64,000 nt of DNA from Rhizobium sp. G21. Lineage in GTDB: Bacteria > Pseudomonadota > Alphaproteobacteria > Rhizobiales > Rhizobiaceae. Below, piece by piece: positions 9,031 to 16,472 of the stretch. The position numbers and the translations under genes are program-made. How positions within the stretch are numbered: the first letter of the stretch is position 1; each line of letters begins with the position of its first letter. The stretch covers positions 62,001 to 126,000 of the forward strand of contig NZ_JACFXW010000003.1 in the NCBI RefSeq assembly GCF_014158035.1, written 5' to 3'. The notes beneath the pieces were generated by a model. The model was not told the DNA's origin. It made no database searches and saw only the letters and a list, made by a program, of their open reading frames with translations.

Positions 9031-9873
9031 TCAACCCTCGCCTCGAAAGCCGGGATAGAGCGTCATTCCGCCATCGATGAACATCGTCGAGCCCGTCATG
9101 TAGTCGGAAAAGTCAGAGGCGAGAAATAGGACGGCGTTGGCGATATCGGCGGGTTCTCCGATACGGCCATAGGGGATGAGGTCGAGCAACCTCTTTTCCG
9201 CCTCGGGCGTCTCCCAGGCCTCTCGGTTGATCGGCGTCCTGATTGCGCCCGGCGCGACGGCGTTCACCCGGATGCGATCTCCCGCCACTTCCTGGGCGAG
9301 CGACTTCATCAGGAGAGAAATTCCGCCTTTCGATGCGGCGTAATTTGTTTCGAATGCCCAGGGGATACGTTGGTGGACCGAACTCATGCAGATGATCTTT
9401 CCCAAGGCTGCGGAGATTTCGGGTTGAAGGCCGCGCCTGCGAAACTCGCGGACAGCCGACCTCGCGCACAGGAACTGGCCATCGAGATTGACGTCCATGA
9501 CCTTTCGCCATTGCGACAGCGTCATGTCCCTGAAGGGCGCGCCGGATTGGATCCCCGCATTGTTGATGAGGATGTGCATGGTTCCATACCGTTTGACGAC
9601 GGTTGCGAACATTCGCTCGACATCCGCCTCATCCGAGACATCGGCGGCCACGACCATCGCCGAGCCTCCGGTCGCGTCGATCTCCGCGGCGATGGACGCG
9701 GCGACATCCTGCGAGCTTCGCAGGCAATTTACGGCGACATGCGCCCCGGCCCGACCAAGCGCCAGCGCACAAGCGCGCCCTATGCCCGAACTCGCGCCCG
9801 TGACGATGGCGACCTGGCCTCGCAGGCCGAGAAAATCTCGTGTTGCAGCCGTTTCAGCAGCGATCATATTCAA
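9031..9873 (-). CDS. SDR family oxidoreductase (glucose 1-dehydrogenase-like)
   Basis: This 280-residue classical short-chain dehydrogenase has TGASSGIG (NAD(P) binding, about residues 25-32), NNAG, the catalytic serine in CMSS, the YxxxK pair in NYAASKGG, and the C-terminal SGSTMFIDGG-like motif (TGSTMFIDGGMTL). It is closest in style to the glucose 1-dehydrogenase subgroup, which oxidises hexoses or polyols. The reading frame ends 3 nt before the GH15 start, so the two are co-transcribed. A joint role in glucose release and oxidation is reasonable inference. The start could be 9873 or the ATG at 9867. Confidence 0.88.
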   Translation of the reverse strand: MNMIAAETAATRDFLGLRGQVAIVTGASSGIGRACALALGRAGAHVAVNCLRSSQDVAASIAAEIDATGGSAMVVAADVSDEADVERMFATVVKRYGTMHILINNAGIQSGAPFRDMTLSQWRKVMDVNLDGQFLCARSAVREFRRRGLQPEISAALGKIICMSSVHQRIPWAFETNYAASKGGISLLMKSLAQEVAGDRIRVNAVAPGAIRTPINREAWETPEAEKRLLDLIPYGRIGEPADIANAVLFLASDFSDYMTGSTMFIDGGMTLYPGFRGEG

Positions 9874-9937
9874 ATTCCTTTGCTATATCCGTACGGGCGG
9901 CGGCCATGGTCGTCGGCAGGCTTGGAGGCGGTCGTCA

Positions 9938-10251
9938 TCACCCGCCTGCCGACTTGGTGAGTGCGAATGTCGCGAGGAAACCGATTACGGTGATGAGGCT
10001 GGCATATTCGTGGGCGGACTCGGAGGCTTCCGGGATCATCGCCGGGATCGCGCCCGCCGCGAGCGCGGTGACGGCGCCAATCAGGTCGGAGCCGGCGCCC
10101 GGAAGGGCGATATTGCCCGCGAGAGCCGCAACGCCCGATGCGATCACGGCCCCAGACCTCGGGGAAGAGGGGTAAGAAAAGGGATGGCTGCGCCGAGAAG
10201 AAGACGAGCCGATCCTCCGACCAGGCCCCAATATGCCGCCTCCAGCCACAT
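9938..10251 (-). pseudogene. ZIP-family metal transporter remnant with internal deletion
   Basis: Reading the minus strand from the ATG at 10251 gives MWLEAAYWGLVGGSA, the typical start of small bacterial ZIP-like transporters, which runs out of frame after about 35 residues. The +1-shifted frame resumes with GAVIASGVAAL and then jumps directly to a C-terminal end (AGAIPAMIPEASESAHEY, VIGFLATFALTKSAGG). Intact members have about 240 residues; only about 105 are represented here, so the central helices are missing and the frame is also shifted. Unlike the single-base lesions elsewhere, this one cannot be a simple homopolymer miscall. The gene is probably dead. Confidence 0.65.
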
Positions 10252-10646
10252 GCGATTGCCTTTCAGTCATATGAAGACTGAATAGCCCAGCGCGCGGAAA
10301 GGTTCCGGGTGAACAAAAGCCATTAAGGGCCATCACCCCGCCTGTCGACGACGCATGGCGAAGCGCTTCTGCTCGCAAGCGCGCATTTTCGCATCATTCC
10401 CAAATCCCCGGCTTGTCAGAACGATCTCGGCGATTGCGCGAAGCGCGATCTGCATGTGAGAACCCGACAGTGGACGGTCGACTGCATCGTTGAACTTGCC
10501 AGAGTGTGGGAGGGTCTCCTGTTGACATGTCGCGTTCATACGGGTCTACGCGCCGCGATCGCCGAGAAGCTGGTAGTCGCCGGTTTCAGTTCTTGAAACG
10601 CCTGTCATTTTGGTAGAAGAGACGGCAAATATCGGAGACGCAGGAC
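10252..10646. other. Intergenic stretch, no supported gene
   Basis: About 395 bp between the ZIP remnant and the Pycsar-like gene. A minus-strand frame at 10333-10539 (68 codons) is open, but it has no recognised family and no convincing ribosome-binding site. I see no RNA gene or terminator. The 3' part presumably holds the promoter of the downstream gene. Confidence 0.4.
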
Positions 10647-11189
10647 GTGGCGAGTCATCATTCCGAAATGCAGATCACGCGAACCGCCGGAAACTCCCAG
10701 ACGATCGGTGATCTCGAGTATTTCGACCATATAAAGAAGATAAATGACGTGTTTTATGATCAGATCAAGCTATCCGATCAAAAGGCGGCCTATATCTTCA
10801 CGTTCATGATGGCGCTTCTGGTCACGTCGAAGGACGTGAAGGCGGCCTTTACCGCAGCTCATTATATCGATAGCGATGTCGTCACCATCATCGCGTCGGC
10901 GTGTCTCGCGATATCCTCGACGCTGACGATGTTGTTCGCCGTCTTCGCGGTGGCGCCGCGTCACGTCCCGAAATCGACCTCGCTCTTCTGGGGCAATTGG
11001 ATCTCGCAGCGGGAGGATTTCCGGCGGGCCGCTCAGGAGCGAAACGTAGGTTACCTGTTCGAGCAATATCTTGCGAACGCGGACGTGTTGTCGACAATCG
11101 CCCGGACAAAGTTCCGTTTCGTAAAATTCGCCTTCCTGGGCATGATGGCGACGGTGCTATCTTACGTCTTCGCCCTGATCATATTCTGA
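10647..11189 (+). CDS. Pycsar-effector-like (PycTM type) small membrane protein, orphan
   Basis: This 180-residue protein has a soluble N-terminus ending in a helix (FDHIKKINDVFYDQIKLSD). Three hydrophobic segments follow, at about residues 46-64, 77-101 and 155-179, with a long cytoplasmic-type helix between the second and third. The phrase QIKLSDQKAAYIFTFMMAL, the central transmembrane pair, and the closing RTKFRFVKFAFLGMM region match the layout of the Pycsar effector family (PF18967, formerly DUF5706). In known systems, binding of cCMP or cUMP triggers such proteins to damage the inner membrane during phage attack. No nucleotide cyclase gene is adjacent, so a defence role is unproven. The neighbouring genes are a ZIP remnant and a chloroperoxidase-type hydrolase. 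The assignment rests on visual resemblance. Confidence 0.6.
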   Translation: MASHHSEMQITRTAGNSQTIGDLEYFDHIKKINDVFYDQIKLSDQKAAYIFTFMMALLVTSKDVKAAFTAAHYIDSDVVTIIASACLAISSTLTMLFAVFAVAPRHVPKSTSLFWGNWISQREDFRRAAQERNVGYLFEQYLANADVLSTIARTKFRFVKFAFLGMMATVLSYVFALIIF

Positions 11190-11441
11190 TCGCCAGGACT
11201 TGCTTCTCGACGATGGCTGGAGACAGCTGTGTGTTGAGCCGGAGCGCGCGCGCCCGATCATGGAAGGTTGGCCCGGCGCGTCCATGGTCCTCTTTTCGAT
11301 CACGCACGATCATTGCGACTATCGCAATAAACTCGAAACTATTGCCACAATTGTGCGTGGGCTTCTCTTGCCGCAGTATCGAGCTGTCAGACGAACACAG
11401 CATTGCCTGACGTTACGCCCTTCGAGATCGCGGTGAGCAAG

Positions 11442-12422
11442 ATGACCGACCACTACAGTTCCATGACACGGCGCGCCATGTTGCTGGCCACCACCGGCGC
11501 CGCCGCAACCGTCGCATTTTCACCCGTATTCACATTCGCAGCCGACGCTGCGTCCAATACAACCTCCACCAAAGGAAACAGAACGATGGCTTATGTAACC
11601 ACCAAGGACGGCGTTGACATTTTCTACAAGGATTGGGGTCCGGAGGACGCGCAGCCGATCGTCTTCCATCACGGTTGGCCGTTGTCCTCGGACGACTGGG
11701 ACGCCCAGATGCTGTTCTTCCTGTCGAAGGGCTACCGCGTCGTCGCCCATGATCGCCGCGGCCATGGCCGCTCCGCCCAGGTCTCGGAAGGTCACGATAT
11801 GGACCACTACGCGGCCGACGCCTTCGCCGTCGCCGAACACCTGGATCTGAAGAACGCCGTTCATATCGGCCATTCCACCGGCGGCGGCGAAGTCGCCCGC
11901 TACGTCGCCAAGCATGGCCAGCCGGCCGGCCGCGTCGCCAAGGCGGTGCTCGTCTCGGCGGTCCCGCCGCTGATGCTCAAGACCGCGTCCAATCCGGAAG
12001 GTCTGCCGATGGAAGTGTTCGACGGCTTCCGCGCAGCGCTCGCCGCCAATCGCGCCCAGTTCTTCCGGGATGTGCCCGCAGGTCCGTTCTACGGCTTCAA
12101 CCGGGACGGCGCCACGGTTCACGAAGGCGTCATCCAGAATTGGTGGCGTCAGGGCATGATGGGCGGCGCCAAGGCCCATTACGACGGCATCAAGGCGTTT
12201 TCGGAGACCGACCAGACCGAAGACCTGAAGGCGATCACCGTGCCGACGCTCGTTCTGCATGGCGAAGACGACCAGATCGTTCCGATCGCGGATTCGGCTC
12301 TGAAGTCTTCGAAGCTGTTGAAGAACGGCTCGCTGAAGACCTATCCGGGCTTCTCGCACGGCATGCTCACCATCAACGCCGACGTGCTGAACGAAGACCT
12401 GCTGGCCTTCGTGAAGGGCTGA
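11442..12422 (+). CDS. Alpha/beta hydrolase, non-heme chloroperoxidase/esterase type, with Tat-like leader
   Basis: The core (MAYVTTKDGVDIFYKDWGPE onward) matches the cofactor-free haloperoxidase/esterase family. It has the oxyanion motif HHGWPLS, the nucleophile elbow GHSTGGG, the acid in HGEDDQIVP and the histidine in GFSHGM. Upstream of the core is a leader with an RR pair (SMTRRAMLLATTGAAATVAF) that looks like a Tat signal, so the protein is probably exported. I choose the ATG at 11442. The ATG at 11463 (MTRRAML) is nearly as likely. A third ATG at 11586, preceded by AAAGGAA, would yield a cytoplasmic form without the leader. The last 102 nt of the gene are repeated downstream by the tandem duplication, but this copy is intact. 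Confidence 0.88.
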   Translation: MTDHYSSMTRRAMLLATTGAAATVAFSPVFTFAADAASNTTSTKGNRTMAYVTTKDGVDIFYKDWGPEDAQPIVFHHGWPLSSDDWDAQMLFFLSKGYRVVAHDRRGHGRSAQVSEGHDMDHYAADAFAVAEHLDLKNAVHIGHSTGGGEVARYVAKHGQPAGRVAKAVLVSAVPPLMLKTASNPEGLPMEVFDGFRAALAANRAQFFRDVPAGPFYGFNRDGATVHEGVIQNWWRQGMMGGAKAHYDGIKAFSETDQTEDLKAITVPTLVLHGEDDQIVPIADSALKSSKLLKNGSLKTYPGFSHGMLTINADVLNEDLLAFVKG

Positions 12423-13180
12423 CCGGTCGGGCGGCGGATGCAGCCGATCACTGCAGCCGCCGTCTTCGCAGATCCGCGCCGTCATCGAAAACCCCGGCCC
12501 CTCGCTGAGCTCACCCTGCAGCCGCCGTTAAACGCGCCAAGGCGCCGGCGGTGATATCGTTTAAACGGAACCTTAAATGCCGAGACGTTCGAACACCGCG
12601 ACATGCGGTCCGACGCCGTTGCGTCTGACCGCCGAACTCGTCGCCAGAACAATCAAGCCTGTCGAGGAAGAGAGCCCGGAGCCGAATTTGACCCCGATCG
12701 CCTCTGAAGAGCTCGATGGACTGGTCAGACGCATCGAGGAAGAGGCCGGCGATCAAGAGATCTGGGTGTTCGCCTATGGATCCCTGATGTGGAACCCAGG
12801 CTTCGACGTCGCCGCCAGCGAAAATGCGGTGGCGTCAGGCTGGCATCGCGCCTTTTCGTTGAAGATAGAACGCTTCAGGGCCACGTCCGACGCGCCCGGC
12901 CTCATGCTGGCGCTTCTGCCTGGAGGCAGTTGTTCAGGCGTTGTGCTCAGGGTGCCCTGCGCCACCAAGCAGCAGGATCTTCACAGGCTGATGGCGCGTG
13001 AGATCCGCTATTCCGAGGCTCGCGATATGGTGCGATGGGTGTCGGTCAAGACCGCCTCAGGTTCACGGCGCGCGCTCACATTCTGGGCGAGTTCGGAGCG
13101 CTCTCCACTTACGGAGAAAATGCCGCTCGAAACGGCTGCGAACATGATTTCCCAAGCATGCGGACCCGCCGGATCCTGTG
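12321..13180. repeat. Tandem direct duplication, copy 1 (860 bp)
   Basis: Bases 12321-13180 recur at 13181-14040 with an offset of exactly 860 and no difference that I could find. The unit runs from the last 102 nt of the chloroperoxidase gene through most of chaC. The junction carries a 2-bp microhomology (TG at 12319-12320, 13179-13180 and 14039-14040), which suggests slippage, unequal exchange or an assembly artefact. Confidence 0.95.
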
Positions 13181-13368
13181 AAGAACGGCTCGCTGAAGAC
13201 CTATCCGGGCTTCTCGCACGGCATGCTCACCATCAACGCCGACGTGCTGAACGAAGACCTGCTGGCCTTCGTGAAGGGCTGACCGGTCGGGCGGCGGATG
13301 CAGCCGATCACTGCAGCCGCCGTCTTCGCAGATCCGCGCCGTCATCGAAAACCCCGGCCCCTCGCTGA
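12577..13368 (+). pseudogene. ChaC gamma-glutamylcyclotransferase, first copy, 3' truncated by duplication
   Basis: The first 201 residues are identical to the intact copy downstream, up to CGPAGSC. At 13181 the sequence jumps to a second copy of the chloroperoxidase 3' end, read in a wrong frame, so the remaining 62 codons (EERLAEDLSG onward) are meaningless. The last 38 residues of ChaC are missing. The ChaC fold core and its REI motif are retained, so a partly folded product is conceivable but probably inactive or unstable. The same start, with GGAA 5-8 nt upstream, precedes both copies. Confidence 0.85.
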
Positions 13369-14040
13369 GCTCACCCTGCAGCCGCCGTTAAACGCGCCAA
13401 GGCGCCGGCGGTGATATCGTTTAAACGGAACCTTAAATGCCGAGACGTTCGAACACCGCGACATGCGGTCCGACGCCGTTGCGTCTGACCGCCGAACTCG
13501 TCGCCAGAACAATCAAGCCTGTCGAGGAAGAGAGCCCGGAGCCGAATTTGACCCCGATCGCCTCTGAAGAGCTCGATGGACTGGTCAGACGCATCGAGGA
13601 AGAGGCCGGCGATCAAGAGATCTGGGTGTTCGCCTATGGATCCCTGATGTGGAACCCAGGCTTCGACGTCGCCGCCAGCGAAAATGCGGTGGCGTCAGGC
13701 TGGCATCGCGCCTTTTCGTTGAAGATAGAACGCTTCAGGGCCACGTCCGACGCGCCCGGCCTCATGCTGGCGCTTCTGCCTGGAGGCAGTTGTTCAGGCG
13801 TTGTGCTCAGGGTGCCCTGCGCCACCAAGCAGCAGGATCTTCACAGGCTGATGGCGCGTGAGATCCGCTATTCCGAGGCTCGCGATATGGTGCGATGGGT
13901 GTCGGTCAAGACCGCCTCAGGTTCACGGCGCGCGCTCACATTCTGGGCGAGTTCGGAGCGCTCTCCACTTACGGAGAAAATGCCGCTCGAAACGGCTGCG
14001 AACATGATTTCCCAAGCATGCGGACCCGCCGGATCCTGTG
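13181..14040. repeat. Tandem direct duplication, copy 2 (860 bp)
   Basis: This is the second unit of the exact 860-bp duplication. It starts with a 102-nt orphan 3' fragment of the chloroperoxidase gene (13181-13282, ending at its TGA) and ends inside the complete chaC gene. The absence of any divergence means the event is very recent or artefactual. Confidence 0.95.
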
Positions 14041-14156
14041 CGGAGTATCTGCATCGCACCGTGTTGGATCTTGCGGAGCGAAATATCCGCGATCGAAACC
14101 TGTGGCGGCTTCAGGAGATGGTGGCTGCGAAATTGAATGCGTTGCCGGAGAGGTAA
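13437..14156 (+). CDS. chaC: ChaC-like gamma-glutamylcyclotransferase
   Basis: This 239-residue cytoplasmic enzyme is related to ChaC, which cleaves glutathione to 5-oxoproline and Cys-Gly. The substrate loop WVFAYGSLMWNPGF is at about residues 65-78. The family's catalytic glutamate lies in the MAREIRYSEA region, followed by a C-terminal helix ending LNALPER. Its N-terminus is about 40 residues longer than the core fold and poorly conserved, so translation could begin further in. This is the only complete copy; a 3'-truncated duplicate lies directly upstream. It converges with the LysR gene at 14217. Confidence 0.88.
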   Translation: MPRRSNTATCGPTPLRLTAELVARTIKPVEEESPEPNLTPIASEELDGLVRRIEEEAGDQEIWVFAYGSLMWNPGFDVAASENAVASGWHRAFSLKIERFRATSDAPGLMLALLPGGSCSGVVLRVPCATKQQDLHRLMAREIRYSEARDMVRWVSVKTASGSRRALTFWASSERSPLTEKMPLETAANMISQACGPAGSCAEYLHRTVLDLAERNIRDRNLWRLQEMVAAKLNALPER

Positions 14157-14216
14157 ACGGTCGCGTGCCTGGATCTGGGGCCTTCGGCGCGGTTCGCCCG
14201 CCGCGTAGCACGGACA

Positions 14217-15116
14217 TCAGTCCAGCATGACCATATGCGCGGCGACCTGTTCTTCGAAGAATTTCGAGAAGGACGCGATCCGGGGAGGCAGGGCCTGATA
14301 GGGCGGATAGAACAGTGTCAGCCATAGATCCGGCGGCGCCCAGCCCTTGAAGACGTGGACGAGACGTCCGCTCCTGAGATGATCGGCGATGTTGAAGCCG
14401 GGCAGAAGGGCGACGCCTGCGCCGTCGGCGGCCATATCGGCGAGAAGTTCGCCGGCATTGGCGCTGAACCCCCGACCGGCGGCAATGGTGATGCTCGAGC
14501 CGCCGTCCGACAACACCCAGTTCTCCCGCCGGCTTTCGCCACTATAGGCGAGACAGTCGTCCGGCTTCAGTTCGGCGGGATGCTCCATGAAGGTGAACCG
14601 GCTGCCCGGCGCGGCGACCAGAATCCGCGGCACCACCCGAATCTTTCGCCAGATCGTGAATTTATCCGACGGCTGCGACGAGATTCGGATCGCGAGATCG
14701 TAGTCGTCGTCGACGATGTTGACGAGCCCATCGGACAAGGAGATCTCGAAGCTCATCTTCGGATAACGGTCCTTGAAGCCTGACAGAATGGGCGGCAGAA
14801 CCGTCTTGCCGAACCAGGTCGGGGCGCTGATCCGCAGCCGCCCTTCATCCGCCTTGTGCGCGTTCATCACGTCGCGCCTGGCATTCTCCAGGGTCTTGAC
14901 CGCAGGCTGGATCTGTGCGGCGAAGATAGCGCCATCGGTGGTCAGCGACACCTGTCGGGTGGTGCGGACGAAAAGCTGCACGCCGAGTTCCGCCTCGAGC
15001 GCCGCGATGGCGCGCGTCACCGCGGCGGGCGTCATGTCCAATTCGCGAGCGACCTGAGCGAAATTCCGCTTTTCCGCAGCGAGCAGGAAGGTTCGCAGGG
15101 CTTTGTAGTCGTTCAT
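14217..15116 (-). CDS. LysR family transcriptional regulator
   Basis: This 299-residue protein has an N-terminal winged helix-turn-helix (MNDYKALRTFLLAAEKRNFA, DMTPAAVTRAIAALE, then LFVRTTRQVSLTTDG) of the CrgA/DmlR subgroup. An effector-binding domain (GRLRISAPTWFGKTVLPPIL onward) follows. It is divergent from the isochorismatase gene, with 315 bp between starts. Two candidate binding sites lie in that interval and a third lies upstream of the DoxX gene. It is therefore the likely regulator of both transcription units of the cluster and of itself, since one site is only about 30 bp upstream of its start. Confidence 0.92.
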   Translation of the reverse strand: MNDYKALRTFLLAAEKRNFAQVARELDMTPAAVTRAIAALEAELGVQLFVRTTRQVSLTTDGAIFAAQIQPAVKTLENARRDVMNAHKADEGRLRISAPTWFGKTVLPPILSGFKDRYPKMSFEISLSDGLVNIVDDDYDLAIRISSQPSDKFTIWRKIRVVPRILVAAPGSRFTFMEHPAELKPDDCLAYSGESRRENWVLSDGGSSITIAAGRGFSANAGELLADMAADGAGVALLPGFNIADHLRSGRLVHVFKGWAPPDLWLTLFYPPYQALPPRIASFSKFFEEQVAAHMVMLD

Positions 15117-15131
15117 CTCATTGTTTCACTG

Positions 15132-15302
15132 ATTGCAATTCTAGCCGAATGAATATTGCACTCATCATGATGATTCAAGCCGGATGACGCTACTTCGGTC
15201 TTCGCATCGGCGTTTGGTAGGCGCAGTCGCGGCGGACACGACTCCGGTCTCGGCCAGATTATTGTCGTTGATGCAATTCATTCGAAATTATTATTGCAAT
15301 TA
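15132..15302. promoter_or_regulatory. Candidate LysR binding sites in the divergent intergenic region
   Basis: Two related sites are visible in this 315-bp intergenic region. Site A is GAATGAATATTGCA at 15147-15160, inside an inverted TTGCAAT/ATTGCA arrangement (15132-15160). Site B is the complement of TGCAATTCATTC at 15272-15283, followed by ATTGCAAT at 15293-15300. Both share the core GAATGA-(A/T)TTGCA with a third copy at 18530. Site A would overlap the regulator's own promoter and site B would activate the isochorismatase operon. Confidence 0.5.
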
Positions 15303-15431
15303 CGTCGCTGGGCGTTTCGTTTTAGGTTTGTTTCCAGCAGCCAAGACGAGCCGCGAACGTCTCGCCATTCGACCGCTGCGCCCCGTTCAAGACCCCGCGA
15401 CGATGGCGGCCAAACCCAGAGGAAGCAAACC

Positions 15432-16121
15432 ATGTCCAAGCTCGAAGTCCTGACCCCCGCAAACAGCCAGCTCATTTTCATCGACCAGCAGCCGCAGATG
15501 GCATTCGGCGTGCAGTCGATCGATCGCCAGACGTTGAAGAACAACGTCGTCGGCCTCGCCAAGGCCGCCAAGATCTTCAACGTCCCGACCACCATCACCA
15601 CCGTCGAGACGCAATCCTTTTCGGGCCACACCTATCCCGAACTGCTCGCCGTCTATCCGGACAACGATATACTCGAGCGCAGCTCGATGAACTCCTGGGA
15701 CGACCAGAATGTTCGCGACGCCTTGGACAAGAACGCCGCCCAAGGCCGAAAGAAGATCGTCGTTTCCGGTCTCTGGACAGAAGTCTGCAATACGACCTTC
15801 GCGCTGTCCGCCCTCAACGATCGTCCTGATTTCGAAATCTACATGGTTGCCGATGCTTCCGGCGGCACCTCCGCCGATGCGCACAAATACGCCATGGACC
15901 GGATGGTGCAGGCCGGTGTGATCCCTGTCACCTGGCAGCAAGTGCTGCTCGAATGGCAGCGCGACTGGGCTCGGAAGGAGACCTATGATGCGGTGACCAC
16001 GCTCGTCAAGGAGCATTCCGGCGCCTATGGCATGGGTATCGATTACGCCTACACCATGGTTCACGGCGCCGAGGAGCGCGTCCGGCACGGCAAGCGCATC
16101 GGTCCGAATCCCGCCAAATAA
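15432..16121 (+). CDS. Isochorismatase-family hydrolase (YcaC-like)
   Basis: This 229-residue cysteine hydrolase has the early aspartate in FIDQQPQMAFGV and the catalytic cysteine in SGLWTEVCNTTFAL, typical of the isochorismatase-like superfamily. It is closest in layout to YcaC/SaxA-type amidases and nitrile-related hydrolases rather than true isochorismatases. The start at 15432 follows a strong AGAGGAAG at 15418-15425; longer in-frame extensions lack a better site. It is the first gene of a cluster with XapX, an amidohydrolase, DoxX and an MFS transporter. An intrinsic terminator directly follows it, so it may be expressed at a higher level than the genes behind it. Confidence 0.87.
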   Translation: MSKLEVLTPANSQLIFIDQQPQMAFGVQSIDRQTLKNNVVGLAKAAKIFNVPTTITTVETQSFSGHTYPELLAVYPDNDILERSSMNSWDDQNVRDALDKNAAQGRKKIVVSGLWTEVCNTTFALSALNDRPDFEIYMVADASGGTSADAHKYAMDRMVQAGVIPVTWQQVLLEWQRDWARKETYDAVTTLVKEHSGAYGMGIDYAYTMVHGAEERVRHGKRIGPNPAK

Positions 16122-16132
16122 GCATGCTGACA

Positions 16133-16167
16133 GGCCACTCCGCGTCCCCTGGCGGAGTGGCCGTTTT
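16133..16167 (+). terminator. Intrinsic terminator-like hairpin inside the cluster
   Basis: A perfect 11-bp stem (GGCCACTCCGC at 16133-16143 with its complement at 16152-16162) encloses an 8-nt loop and is followed by GTTTT. It sits 12 nt after the isochorismatase stop and 20 nt before the XapX start, so it probably attenuates read-through into the rest of the cluster. Confidence 0.8.
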
Positions 16168-16187
16168 CAACGCGTGGAGGATATCCC

Positions 16188-16472
16188 ATGAAACTCTATC
16201 TCATGTCCCTGGGCACAGGTCTGCTCGTCGGCGTCATCTACAGCCTTCTCAATGTCCGCTCGCCCGCTCCGCCGGTGATCGCGCTCGTCGGGCTTCTCGG
16301 CATCCTGGTCGGCGAACAGATCATCCCGCTCGCGAAGTCTCTCTGGAGCAGGGAGCCTGCGGCTATGTCCTGGCTAAATCACGTCAAGCCGCATATGTTC
16401 GGCCATATGCCAAAGGGCGGCGAGACGATCGAGCTTGCTCGACGCGCCGAGACCGAATCGGAGAGAAGCTGA
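16188..16472 (+). CDS. XapX domain-containing small membrane protein
   Basis: This 94-residue protein has two hydrophobic segments at about residues 3-21 and 28-50. The intervening SLLNVRSPAPPVIALVGLLG is the signature of the XapX (DUF1427) family, small inner-membrane proteins of unknown biochemical role often found beside hydrolases and transporters. GGAGG precedes the ATG. The stop overlaps the amidohydrolase ATG (TGATG), indicating translational coupling. The C-terminal 40 residues (SWLNHVKPHMFGHMPKGGET) extend past the family core. Confidence 0.85.
   Translation: MKLYLMSLGTGLLVGVIYSLLNVRSPAPPVIALVGLLGILVGEQIIPLAKSLWSREPAAMSWLNHVKPHMFGHMPKGGETIELARRAETESERS

Noticed and set aside
11403..11441. 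TTG/ATG start giving a 13-residue longer chloroperoxidase
   Set aside because: The extra residues precede the Tat-like leader and would displace it; 11442 or 11463 is better.
16124..16472. Long N-terminal extension of the amidohydrolase frame
   Set aside because: It runs through XapX and the terminator hairpin; the Tat leader starting at 16472 is the credible N-terminus.
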